Origin: Diatrype stigma
Taxonomy: Eukaryota > Ascomycota > Sordariomycetes > Xylariales > Diatrypaceae
Direction of reading: 5' to 3'
NCBI GenBank assembly: GCA_022225965.2
Contig: JAKJXP020000032.1
Span: 310,001-374,000 of the forward strand
DNA length: 64,000 bases
Numbering within the stretch: position 1 is the stretch's first letter; the number at the start of each line of letters is the position of its first letter. Shown in pieces: positions 11,816 through 23,636 of this stretch. The notes beneath the pieces are model-generated. The model ran no database searches. It was not told the origin of the DNA and saw only the letters and a list, made by a program, of their open reading frames with translations. A program made the translations under genes and the position numbers.

Positions 11816-12946
11816 CAAATGTTTAGCTGGCTCTGCTCTGTGCTCGCTGGGCCATTCGTTGCGCTCTAAATAACGAAATAGCCTGTTACTTTCGTGACCA
11901 ACGATGCAACCCCAGATGAGGAGAATCTGGCAATCTCCTATTGACTGGACAGCGCTTTACCAATGCTTGCCTGGTCTTGCCTCCTACAGGCAAGTCGAAG
12001 GCGTTGTTGATTGAAACCAGAAGGGGACGGAACACTCGTTTACAAAAGAACCCCCGTCCCGATACACCATGAATAAATGGCTATTGGAAGATGGTGAGAG
12101 GTAGTGGCGAGAGTGATGCGTCACCCAAGCAAAACGTGTTTGCGGTGATAACCATGGTGTGACGGCATGGTAGTCAAAATTGACTTCACTTGCCATCACC
12201 CAACTCTCTAGCATGAGGGAGGCATGCTAACCTGGCAGACGCCGATTTTCTTTGTCTTGATATCATTTATGACTTGAAAAACAGTACAGTGATGATGGGA
12301 TGATTGATGTAGTCCATGAGGCCAAGACGGCATGTAGCGAGGGGTTGGTTGGTTAGGTTCGCCCCCAACCCCTTTTCTTTTGTCTTTTTCATTTGTTTGT
12401 CTGTTTTTGAATGATCTAGTACGATAGCCTGCTTAAATACGATACCCTCAATCAAACCCAGTGTCTACTATGCAGCGAAGCTAAACTGAGTGCTTGAATT
12501 GGTAAGGTTGGCCACGAAGACCCAAAATATCCATTTCTGCTCACTCCCTACCCAGCATGTCCTTTCTATTGCAACACGTGGGACTGACGTATGATATTCA
12601 CTGTAGCATACAACGTAGAACACGAAGATGTTGTATTCTCGAAGACAAGGAGAGAAGTATGTGATTAATACAGTCTCTTACAGGAAGGGGAGATCGAAGT
12701 GAGTGAAATGCCCGAAATCAGATAAGACCTAAGTCACAACTAAACTAACTACCTACATAACTGCTTAAATAAACAAAAAGGAAATCTCCAAGTGTAAGTG
12801 TAAGCCAAAAGATCGAAGCATACTAAGTTCTCGAGCCCACCACCACCCGGCTTAACACTATCGCCGCTCTCGAGCGGCATTCGCATAGCACACACCCTTA
12901 ACTAGTGCCACCCCTCCCGTCGAAGTTCCTCTCGTGGTTTTCTCCT
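11816..12946. other. intergenic between two convergent genes
   Basis: Lies between the stop of the sulfite-oxidase-like gene and the stop of the minus-strand giant gene, so it holds both 3' ends. No gene, repeat or clear terminator structure was seen. Confidence 0.5.
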
Positions 12947-15900
12947 TTAAATCAAGGCGGGAGAAACATTCCCATTTCCCCTCCCATTCCTAGACGCAGT
13001 CGACGCCGCCCGCGTGACTCTCCGCGGGGGGGTAACGGCGGGAGCAGTTCCCTGCGGCCTTCCGGAGGCAGAGCTCCGCCTGCTTCGCTTCTGGGGTTGA
13101 GGGGGCGTTGGAGGGGGGGTATGTACGCTTCCTGCCACAGAAGGGGTCTTTGTGGCAGAAGTGGTCTGAGTGGCAGAAGTTGTCTTCGCCGCAGGAGGGG
13201 TCCTCGGGGTCCTCGGGGTCCTCGGAGTAGTAGGGGTCCTAGGGGTCTTCGCCGCAGGAGGGGTCTTTGCGGCAGGAGTGGTCTGAGTGGCAGAAGTTGT
13301 CTTCGCCGCAGAAGTTGTCTTCGCCGCAGAAGCTGTCTTCGCCGCAGAAGCTGTCTTCGCCGCAGAAGCTGTCTTCGCCGCAGGAGGGGTCCTCGGGGTC
13401 CTCGGAGTAGTAGGGGTCCTAGGGGTCTTCGCCGCAGGAGGGGTCTTTGCGGCAGGAGTGGTCTGAGTGGCAGGAGGGGTCCTCGGGGCAGGAGTCTTTG
13501 CCGCCACCGACGCCGTTGCCGTGCTTGAAGCGGCTTTTGTCGTCTTGAGCTTCTTAGGGGGCGACTTCTTAGTATTGGGACCGGCAGTGGAATTGGCAGG
13601 TCTGCCGCGCTTGCGTTTTGGCGAAGGCGAGGTCGAGGTCGAGGTCACTGTGGTCCAAGTGTCTGAACCATCACTATCAGCAGCGGGCTTGCCGTTATTC
13701 TGCTTTTTCTTCTTTCGAGGGCTCTCCCCAGTGGCCTCTGGAGCTGTAACGTTCTCAGGGTCATTCGCAGAGTGTGATCTCTTCCCTGCCCCTTTCTTCG
13801 GTGGGTTGCTACCCTTTCCGGCATCTGGTTTCTTCGGGGGTGGTTTGCCCCCCTTTCGGGCATCCGGTTTCTTCGGCGTTTTCGGCTTGGACTTGCTGCT
13901 TGCCTTTGTTGTCTCGGGCTTGCTGTCTCCTGCCGTTCCGCTGGCGGCCACCGGTATTACGTGACCCGCTACTGGCGGCCAGGGCAGTAGATAGCACTTC
14001 GTTCTGTCGTACATGTTCCCCCCCACTCGACAGTTGGGGTCTTCGGAGTTCCACCCAAAGGTATCCTCCATGTCATACGGTCCGTAGTACACATCATGGA
14101 GCTGATTGTCGTCGTTCCAGGTCGGGTACATCGTGAACCGGTAAGCGGGGTACTTAAGCTTGAAGCTGTCGAACGCCTGTGCGAAGTCGATGTCGTTAGG
14201 GTACTCGATCCATCCGCTGTGGTTAGGGAGGCTAGCCCAGTCTTTGGTGTTGCTCTTGCCCCGGCGTATGCCGCAGCCCTTGGGATCCATATGTTTCTAA
14301 TAGGGGAAATTGCAAAATTTAGCACAAGTCGCCCATGAGAGGTATAAGGGTAACGTCTGGAGGTCTTTAAACTTACCACGATATATTCTTTGTCATTGCC
14401 AGCGGCTCGGAAGCACCGTGAACAGCGTGCTTCGAAAGGTGGCCAGTAGTTGGCATCATCACCGCCATAATCTGGCGAACTAGCACGGGTTGGACCGACC
14501 TTCTCGCCGGGTTGTGCTGGCCTCCATTTATACAGCAACTCTTCGGGATTGTCCCACATAGATTGGTCCGGCTCCTCATCATTATATTCCGCGGTTTCAG
14601 GATCCCACGAATCTTCCGAATCTTCCCAGTCTTCCGAGTCTTCCGAGTCTTCCGACTCTTTTTTCGCATCTTTCTTCTCGCTTTTCTTCTTATCTTCCTC
14701 TGCCTTTTTCTTCTCTGCTTTCTCCTTTTCTGCTTTCTCCTCCGCTTTTTTCTTTTCTTCTGCGTTTTTCTTCTCTACTTTCTCCTTCTTTGCCTTTTCC
14801 TCCGATTTTTTCTTCTCTGCTTTCTCTTTCTCAGCTTTCTCCTTTTGTGCTTTCTCCCCCCCTTTTTTCTTTTCTTCTGCTTTCTTCTTTTCTTCTATCT
14901 TCTTCCCCTCTGCTTTCCCCTTTCCTGCTGATTCGGCCTCTGTTTTCTTCTCTGATTTCTCCGCTTTCTTCTCTGCTTTCTTTTCTTCGTTTTTCGTCTT
15001 CCCCTCTTCTTTCTGCCGCTTTTCCTCTTCCTTTTTCTCCTCCTCTCTCTTCTTCTTCTCCTCTTCCTCCTTCATCATTCGATCCAGACGGGTGTTATGC
15101 ATCGTAAGTATCCGTTCTTCCCTTGAAACCATCTGGTGCAGTTCGTTCATCTCAGCTCTTTCCTTTTCTGTTGGCTGGCTCCCACCCTTTTTGGCCTGCT
15201 GTATCTTCGTTTGTACTCGTTGTTTATAATCCTTTATGGCGTTCATACTGATACGCCTCATCGAATTGATCGCCTCAATCGTTCTCCGTGTCATCTCTGC
15301 TTCTCCAGCTCTCTTTGCCTCCTCTGCCTCTTCCCATTCTAGGTCAGTCATGAGTGGAGGCTGCACCTCTTCCTCGTAACCCTCGGGCAGCTCGTAGGCT
15401 TCTCCATAAAGATGGTTGACGAGATGGGCGTATTTGACGGTGCTGGTGGCATACTTCATCGACTGCTTGCAAAATAGGCACCACTCAGCGGAGATCCCAC
15501 CGTGGACCTCGTCGATATGATTCCACATCTGCTTGGGGCCTTCTTGAATTATCTCACAAATAGGGCACTTATGAGGGGGCCCTGCCGGTCGCCGCTCGCA
15601 CCAATGTACGTGCTCCTTCTTGGCCCCCTCGCCCGAGCCTCGTAATTGGAGACCGCAGTAACCGCAGAAATCCCACGCCGTGTGGCCCGAGGGGGGCTTG
15701 CAAAGACGCACGTGGATTTCGCGGTAATGGCGGGTCATACCATCGAATCGAAGCCTACAGCAGGGGCAGATGTCTCCGGGGTCGAAAATATCCCGCTTTT
15801 CCTTTCCGCACTGGCACGGTTCCAAGTCCCCCGATTGGGGGTTCCGGATCCTGGTCGTGCCGCAGAATTCGCAGCAAGGGATCTGGCTCGACCTTTTCGT

Positions 15901-18900
15901 CCGTTCGTCCACAGACGTGACCACATCACAAACCTCGCTATGATGTTGTCGGTCATCTGGGTTATCCAAGGCGAATTGGTCGCGGCCGCAACGTTCGCAG
16001 TATTGTAGAAGCGGTCGATTATACTTGGCTTTTTTGTCCTTGGCTTTCTTATCCTTGTTCTTCTTGTCCTTGCCCTTCTTGCCCTTCTTGTCCTTTTTCT
16101 GTTGCTTGTCGCCTTCATCCTCCTCTTCCTCTTCCTCGTCTTCACAGTCGCATTCCTTCTCCGGGCAAAGCAATTTCTTCAACTCATCTGCGTGATATTC
16201 CCAGAAGTGTTCTCGGATGGATTTCTCGTCGTAGTACGGCATAAGGGCATCGTTGCCCTTGCATAAGAAGCATTTCAACCCCTGATGCTTCTCTTTCAAG
16301 TGTCTATCAAGACCTTCGGCATCTTCAACGTGGAAGGGGGCCTCTTGACAGTCCATATACGGACATGATCTCGTCCTGTCTAACAGATGGTTCCTAAGCG
16401 TGTGTACTTCCTTCTCCAGGCGGGCCATCTCGGTGGGAGTGCGCATCGCGGTGGTAATCCCGGGGAAGTATGGGCTTGTCCTGAGGACGGACTCGAGAGG
16501 TGGGCCGTGGATGGGCATAGCCGGCTTCGTAGGGTCTGTGAATATCCGAGGCGTGCTCCAGTAGGTCCTGTTACGCAGCCAATTCGCTCTCTCCGCCGCC
16601 GTTTTCGTGTTATCAATGGTGTCCTGTGCATCCTTGGCGTCTCTGTGAGCATATCTGGCCTGCTCCGCAGCTTTCTTACCTTTTTCAACAGCTTTCCGCA
16701 CGTTCTTCGCAGCCTGTTGTCCGAAGGCAGTATCTTTCAATACCGTGTCAGCTATTTCCTGCGCCTTCGTAGCAGCCTCTTCCGAAGGATAAGTGCCCTG
16801 GATTTCCATCAACCTATCGAGAAGATCTTGAGTGGACTTATCTGCTTTCCAAGCGTCCAGAGCCCTCTGGGTAGCCGCATCCTTTGCAGCCGCATCCTTT
16901 GCAGCAGCATCTTTTGCAGCCGCATCCTTTGCAGCCTTGTCCTTTGCAGCCTTATCATTTGCAGCATTGCCATTTGCAGAATCCTGCTGAGCAGCTTGTT
17001 TCTTGGCAGCCTCTTCCTCAGCAGCTGTGGCAGAGGCGTGTTCCGCTAATCGTCTCGCCAGAATGGACTCGAAAAGGGCAACTTCTCTAGCAGTCTCTTC
17101 CACTGCTTCAGCCGCCTTCTTCGCTTCCTGCTCAAGCTGCTGAGCTATCCTCTCCAGCTCGATGTCAGACATAGATGAACCCGGAGATGAAAAAGATGTG
17201 CCTGGCGGGGAAGTCTGCTTCTGTTTGATAGTAGGAGTTGACACATTGGGAGATGTTACCCGTTCAGTTTTGGGTACGACGGCAGCTTGTATCTCATAAC
17301 GAGGGCCCCATGGATTACTTAGCGATAGGCCCGGCTTGGGTGCTCTACTAAAATTATTTGTGTAGAGCTCTGATGAAGGGGCTGTAGAAGAAAGTCAGTA
17401 TCGAGCCATGCGTACAGGGGACAAGACAAGCCAGCACTTACTCCATTCGTTGTCCCAATCCTCCAAAGCTACAGTAATATCTGGCTCGGTGATATGTCTC
17501 ACGATCCATTTCCATTCTTCCTGGGACGTCTCAGGCCGGATGGCCGCAGAAAGGCTTTTGCGTTTCCAAGTAGTCTGCGTCAGGTACAGGACTTTTTTCT
17601 TAGCACCTGGAGCCGCGCGTGACTGTTCTGGAAACAACGATTCCGTAACGGACGTGACGAAAGTCATCAAACCTATGTTGTTGAGGTCTACCTCGAAGTG
17701 CTTGCCCGAAGGGCCATGGACCCGATAGGCTGAAAAGCCCGGGCGGACTATGAAGCTCGCACCGGCAGGCCCCATGGGAGCCCCCTTGGACACTAAAACT
17801 TCTGCGTATTTACGCCAGTCTATCGGCCCTTGCTTGGAACAGGAGCTGATTCTGGTCGGGCGGCTATTCCTGATGAAGATGTCTTCTGATGGGAACCAGA
17901 TATCCAGGCCGGCCAACTCCTTGTAGCCTTTGAGGTAGGGGTTTGATTCGTAGGCGGCGTTGAAGAACAGTTGCAGCGACTCTGCGTCCTTCGATGTGTC
18001 TTGGAAGTGGGCAGGCAAGATTAGGTTGCGGCGAGGCTGGAGGCCGAATGTATGATTATGAAAATCTGCGACCAAGATCGGTATTTCGTCGTGGTGTTCG
18101 GCAAACTCATTGGTAAACACCTTCTGCAGATGGACCGATGGCACTTGAAATGACCTCGAGGCTTCCTGGCTGCTGCAGTATTTCACAACCTGGTCCCAGA
18201 CTTCTGTGGGGGGATCGAGCCGTCCGTACGAAGATCCGTCAATATTGAAAAGAACGCCGGGGGTACGTATCGAGAATGTCCAGTGGTTGTAAGGCGACCC
18301 CTGGAAAAGGACGCTCATCGCATTGCGGTAGCCGTTCCAGAACTGATGTGCTTGGCAATTTATGTCCGTGCCGAACGGCTTCCTGACATAGGCAACGGGC
18401 TGTCGGGCTTCTGTGGTGTTTTCGTCGTACAGCTTCAAGACATCTCTGGCGCTGGTGCTGGGTTCGGCTACTTCGGGAGAGGCCTCGTGCGGGTAATGGA
18501 CGAACAGGGCGAATGGCTGAAATGGCGGCGACGGATCATGTTCATTATTAAAATACTTAATGATAGCAGCGGTTATAGGACAGCCTGGCGGAGGGAACGG
18601 GCCATGGGATATCTTCCCCGTGATCGACTCGACTGGAGGTTCCTCTTTAATACTGACTCCGTCCGCCCCCAAAGCGAAAAAATGGAGAGTGATATCGTAG
18701 TCAGAAGCTGACGAGAAACTGAGCAACTGGTCTACAGCATTCACAAATCCCGGGTACGAATTGTCGCACAGGCGCAGACCTTGGTAGCCGCACACGATGA
18801 AAGGCGCATAACCCGTGCGCGCCCGGCTTGTGTCCACGTCAGCTACTTCCTCATCATTGTCGGTTTCAACAACCGCTACCATTCCTAGGTAGTCTTCATC

Positions 18901-19932
18901 GGAACGCTCTTCATCTGACAACGAGTCCGAATCTAGGGATTCTAAGGATCCGCCGCGGAGACTGGCCATCTGACTTGGCGGGATACTCGTCGACGTGAAT
19001 TTCTGGGTCGGCACCAGCTTGAAGAATTCCTTGCTTTTGGCTGTGGTCATATTAGCTGATGTACTACTTGCGTAGAAGGGTAGCTATCGCATGTACTCAC
19101 TGCGACGCGTAGCATCTCCATAGCACCTCTTCGGGTACATATCTAGAAAGTCCAGAGCAGGACGGTCAAGGAACACCTCGTCTTCTAGGAAGTCCAGGTC
19201 TATCGGTTTTACACTCTGGTCCCGGCCCATTTTCAAGGGCGCCACTGGAAGCCCGAAGTAGAGCATCGCCATCTTCAACTGCACCGTGGGCTGTTTCCCC
19301 TTGAAAACGGTCCTCAGGAGTGCCTGGTAACGGATGGTGTTTTCTTTCTGCCACCGGACGACATCAGGCGGACCGCTGGTTGGTACTAGGAGTGAGATCT
19401 CATGCTGTTCGAAAGTCGCTTCGAGGATCTGGTCAATTGACAAGCGTGTACTCCGCAGCAGCATCTGGAAATATTTTTCTACTTCCAGAAACACCTTGTC
19501 GGTAGGGAGGATGCAAGGGTCGACACGGTCCTTGAAAGAGACCTTGCGAATGAGACCTGAAGTCGTCGTCGTCGTCTGCTCAAGGTTCCCTTTATGGACA
19601 AGTTGACCAGCTCCGGGTTGTAGAAGGAGTTCTGACATCTCTCTCATCCATGCTGGCTGTTGCTGGTTCTTGTCCTTTCTGGGAACCCACTGCCCGGTCG
19701 GCTCCGACCCACGCGGGGGTGGCCTTCTTGAGCTCATCGCTCCCGCCGCCGAAGCTCTCTTCACTCTGCTAAGCCGTGGTGTCTCACGAGGTGGTATAGT
19801 ATGCCGGCCAAGGCTGGCACTGGTGTTCCCGGTATACAATAGTTTCCAGCGCTTGCTTCTATCTCTTCTATCTTGGATGGCTTGTAGACGTCGTGCGCGG
19901 GCTTTTCTCATAGAAATGAAAGGCGTGATCAT
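12947..19932 (-). CDS. giant zinc-finger and coiled-coil protein, 4 exons (2,266 aa)
   Basis: I do not recognise this family. Three long minus-strand frames join into one gene: exons 19932-19101, 19055-17442, 17381-14377 and 14296-12947, with GTGAGT, GTAAGT and GTAAGT donors and phases 1, 1 and 0. No ATG opens the 14-17 kb frame (its left edge is a GTG at 17244), and it stays open up to the acceptor at 17382, which supports the join. Layout: basic N-terminus; a globular region with no known motif (about 280-815); alanine/lysine repeats of AAKD type (about 960-990); a cluster of C2H2/CxxC zinc fingers (about 1155-1475) split by a lysine-rich linker; a K/E-rich coiled coil (about 1590-1760); an acidic SED stretch; a last finger (CSRC...HMDPKGC) created across intron 3; and a threonine/proline/alanine repeat tail. 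A chromatin or nucleic-acid role is only inference. Separate genes remain possible. Confidence 0.65.
13130..13500. repeat. tandem coding repeats in the giant gene tail
   Basis: Inside exon 4. An 18-bp unit (TCTTCGCCGCAGAAGCTG type) repeats in tandem at about 13305-13380 and encodes AAKTAS/AAKTTS units on the minus strand. A longer block of about 85-90 bp at about 13200-13295 recurs almost unchanged at about 13387-13475, encoding AAKTP..PRTPTTPRTP. The array is likely to be length-polymorphic. Confidence 0.85.
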
Positions 19933-21455
19933 GCTTCGCTCATTAGACGGATTGTGCCATGGGAAAGCCTACAGCCTTCGAAAACTGATAAGAATCCCAC
20001 AAACGAGGTCCTCCGATCTTGCTAGGCGAGGAAAGAGAAAGGAGGTGAGATGAAAGAGCTACTAGGAGATGTAAGTGCGATATACAATGAAATAGAGCCC
20101 CTTTTACAGCATGGCGAGGTTGAGGATAGCTGGTTTGGTTAGCCCATGTGCATTCCTTTGAAATTGCTAGTTGAACTCAGACAATCATGCGTGCAGAATC
20201 CGGTCGTTCGGTCTACTCCATTCCATGGCGAGCTTCACTGCATTGGCGGCAGATGCTTAGACATTGAGGTAGGATGCCCTAAAGCGGAAATACTGAATGC
20301 GTCTAGTCCCATCATTGTTGAATGAGGGTGCTCAAAACGGAAGATCCGTTTCCGGCAGTCTTCTTTCTTCACCCCCTTTTTGCGACATGGAGACAGCTCT
20401 GGAGGAAATGGACTTTAGCATCGACGAACTGCCTCTAGTCTTCCTGACACTTCGCACAAGAGCTGAAACTATCAGGAGCGGGATAGATGTTATACTTTTG
20501 TGTATCTAATGCTCAGTCCGACTTTGGGCATTTCTACCTCTCATATTAGGTCTTATTAGGTCGTGTGTCCTGTGTTCCATCCTGCCTCCTATCTTAGGGA
20601 CATCGCTATGGCAATATGACTTTCCTACGATGATTTTTGTAGAACTGTTTTCCAACGAATTTTTATTCATGGAATGACGCTTCCGTAGCGCAGCATGGAA
20701 CCGTGATGATCTGAAATTGGTGGATCACAGTGTCTGAGTGCATAGCGTTGTCTCTGAAGTTTATCCGTGGAATGGATGGTTTCGCATCTCTCTAAGACAA
20801 CATTCCGCAGGTCCGTAAGTGCACAACAGAAAATGATTGGTTTACGTAAACCAGCAACATTACATAGATACCGATGCATGTAGGCCGAAACCGCCGATAC
20901 GAAGGAGGTCCTAGTGGACTCAATTGAAATGTGCTGGCTGTGTGTTGGCCGCGTGATGGCCGTTCGCTGACCGTGGGAGGGGCCGGTTTGGTAGTGGACC
21001 TTCTCAATGCTGCACGGAAGAAATCGACGGCTCTCCGTAGGTCGGTCTCTGCTGTTGGCTGCGCTAGCTTTTCTTCTGACGCGCCATCGAACAAACATCG
21101 TGAGCATCGTGGGCTTGGTGGGGTTGCTGGGCACTGGACTCTAAGTACACTGGGGATGCGGAGAGGAAATATGGGGTAGACACAAGCTCGCATACCGGAT
21201 AGTCGCTATAAAGCTATCGCTTCGGTAGTTTTAACTGCGAAGGGACAGGCTACTATCATTATAGTTTCGCTGTATGGGGATCCCGCCTGTCCGAAACCGC
21301 ATCTACTCTGGGGTTTATCGGGTCTGCTTAGGTAGTGACTAGGCACCGGATCCCACAAGGAGAGCTGCAACATCACTCTCTTCTCAATTTCTTTACGACG
21401 GTGCTGAAACTTCCGTGACTGAGTGTTTGCTTGCGTATTCCTGGTAACCGTCGAA
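19933..21455. other. intergenic between divergent genes
   Basis: Separates the minus-strand giant gene from the plus-strand transaldolase, so it should contain both promoters. Open frames here overlap on both strands and show no protein features. No repeat was seen. Confidence 0.5.
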
Positions 21456-22775
21456 ATGGGTGAAAATACGCAGACTCTGCTGGATGTCCTCCGCGCGCAT
21501 AGTGCGGTAGACTGTGATACATTTGATGTTGAAGGTCAGCCTCTGGCCCTTCATAAGAACCGAGAAGAAGACTAAACATCGCAGTGCCGTCGAAGCTTGG
21601 TCCTTTTGTTGACTGCACATCGAATCAGGTGAGTAGTGTGTAGCAGGCCTACGCACTGCATACGACGCATCGAATCGAAGCTTCATTCGAGAACTGACAG
21701 CCCTACAGGCTATTGCCTATCACGAGTTGATCCGCGTCGATGGGGAGGGCAAGCCAGTCCACGCGCAGCTTATCCAGGATGCCGTTGCTTTTGCCAGAGC
21801 GAGAAAGCAGGCTTACCCCAATGTCGATACGGCTGAACTGGCCGTGGAGGTGATGATGGTCAAGCTTGCTCTACGCATCGTGCCCTATCTGAAGGGATAT
21901 TCACACATCCAGACGAACCCGAAGTATTCCTACTCCAAGCAGAAAACCATCGAAAATGGCCAGCGTAAGACATACTTCCACTTATTGACAGTCTCCTGAA
22001 CTGGTGATATACAAACCCGTTTCCCTGCTAACACCGACTGGGGGAAAAGGCATCGCCGCGTTGTTCAAAGACCTGGATCCGACGTACGACAACAAAAGGG
22101 TTTGCATAAAGATCCCAGCGACATGGGAAGGGATGCAAGCCTGCCGCGAGCTCGAGAGCCAAGGCATCGCTACCTTGGCGACTACCATGTTCTGCTTAGA
22201 ACAAGCCTCCCTGGCGTCGCATGTGGGCTGCACCTATATCGCACCGTATATCAACGAACTCAGGGTGCATTTTGACGCGGGGTGAGTCCAGATCCAGCCA
22301 TGAGGCATCGGGCGTATATGCCCTCCCGTCGGAATCGTAGTATGCACGGTTAGACTAACAATCCCGTCTGTGGCTCAGTTACGTCGACGAGAACAAGGCC
22401 TTCGACTTCGCCGGTTCGGCGCAGCGGTACTACGAGAAGATCGGCAGCAAGACCCAGGTTCTCCCCGCCAGCCTCACATCCATCCAGGAGGTCATGAAGC
22501 TAGCAGGAGTACATCACATTACCGTCGCGCCTCCTCTGCTGATCAAGCTCTCAGAGACGCCGGCGAACCCTTGGGAGGGGGACACTGGGTCCGTGTTCAA
22601 GGCGGATAAAGCGGGCGAAACATTCGGCGACTATAGCAATATCCTCGATGACGAAAGCGCGTGGCGTTTGGCCTTCACTAGAAGTTTGGATGGTAAGGCG
22701 GAAGGCAAAATCGTTCAAGCCATTAATATCTTCTGCCAGAAGCAAGAAGGTTTGGAGGAACTGGCACGGCAATGA
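21456..22775 (+). CDS. transaldolase-family enzyme, 5 exons (335 aa)
   Basis: Transaldolases move a dihydroxyacetone unit between sugar phosphates through a Schiff-base lysine, usually in the cytosolic pentose phosphate pathway. Exons 21456-21534, 21585-21628, 21709-21964, 22050-22281 and 22379-22775 keep phase, and several introns carry CTAAC/CTAAAC branch sites. Visible motifs: FVDCTSNQA (D36, corresponding to the QDATTNPS element of classical enzymes), SHIQTNPKYSY, CIKIPATWEG with the Schiff-base lysine K147, TTMFCLEQA, and ASLTSIQEV near the end. The length fits the family (about 320-340). The DCTSNQ variant marks the second, non-classical fungal transaldolase group rather than the housekeeping enzyme, so the physiological substrate is uncertain. 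The start was set by the first exon, MGENTQTLLDVLR.., which reaches the motif only after splicing a 50-base intron. Confidence 0.88.
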
Positions 22776-23636
22776 GAGGGTCGTTGAGCTGGATTGGGCA
22801 GATCCTATCCTAGCTCATTTTCGGATGTAAGGTATCCAAGGGAATACAAATACGACGAACAATGCAAAAGAGAGGTAATGCACCTGTGCAACTCCGCCAT
22901 CGTAAACCAATGGTTAGTCAGCAGCACACCTAGGTGGTGAAGAGAGCCCGGCGCTTTCGTTCTCGTACACGCTGAGTAGACCCTCCCTTGCTTCCACTAT
23001 TGTCGCAGTTACCAACGATTCTGCGGTGGTGCAATTTGTAAGCTGTCCACTTAGCCACCCGTTAGTCTCTGGTTTGTACTCAGATGGGGTTCTGAGCACC
23101 GTAAGACAGCTAGGACAGCTTCTGGAAAGCGTGAAAAGGCCTAGGCGTCCGAAAGTGAAGTGCTATATCGGGCTGTACTGGATGTATCATATCGGTCACT
23201 ATTGATGGTCTGATGGCTACACCATCCGCTATGCTGGATTCAGCGAGCAGCCTATCAGGGCTGATAAGAGCGACACATCCAATTGGACCCGTCGCCTGTT
23301 CAAAGAGATATCGGTCTCAGTACCCAGGCTTTCGTTATCTTCCCCCCTACCCGTAGCTGCCGTGGCCATCTGCTTAATGATCCTGTGCGTCTCTCGCATA
23401 GAAACGTAGCCGTGACTTAAAGCCATGATGTTACACTGCAGAGGGAGCTAGTCAGTTCCGATGCAAAGAGTTCCGATGAAGAGCGATCAGGGCATGTCGG
23501 CTATGCATTTATACCTGTCGGGCGCCACAGCCGCTGAATGTACGGCAGACATCTACTAGGAGGCTCTTGTCCCCTATTCACTCGTGAGGGTTAATAGTTA
23601 GAAGAAGTCAATACAGAGGGAAATTGACTGAGCACA
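22776..23636. other. intergenic, nothing recognised
   Basis: Spacer between the transaldolase stop and the permease start. No coherent frame, repeat or RNA gene was seen. Confidence 0.5.

Noticed and set aside
12905..13528. Arginine/glycine-rich plus-strand frame
   Set aside because: Mirror image of the TPA-repeat tail encoded on the minus strand.
14549..15229. Long plus-strand frame rich in serine and phenylalanine
   Set aside because: It is the antisense of the K/E-rich coiled coil of the giant gene (AAG/GAG codons read backward give CTT/CTC); no domain or splice support.
13969..17244. Frame taken as a separate gene starting at 17244
   Set aside because: The first codon is GTG, not ATG, and the frame stays open upstream to a good splice acceptor at 17382.
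20667..21193. Two overlapping minus-strand frames upstream of the transaldolase
   Set aside because: Different frames over the same DNA, no domain, no consistent start or splice pattern.
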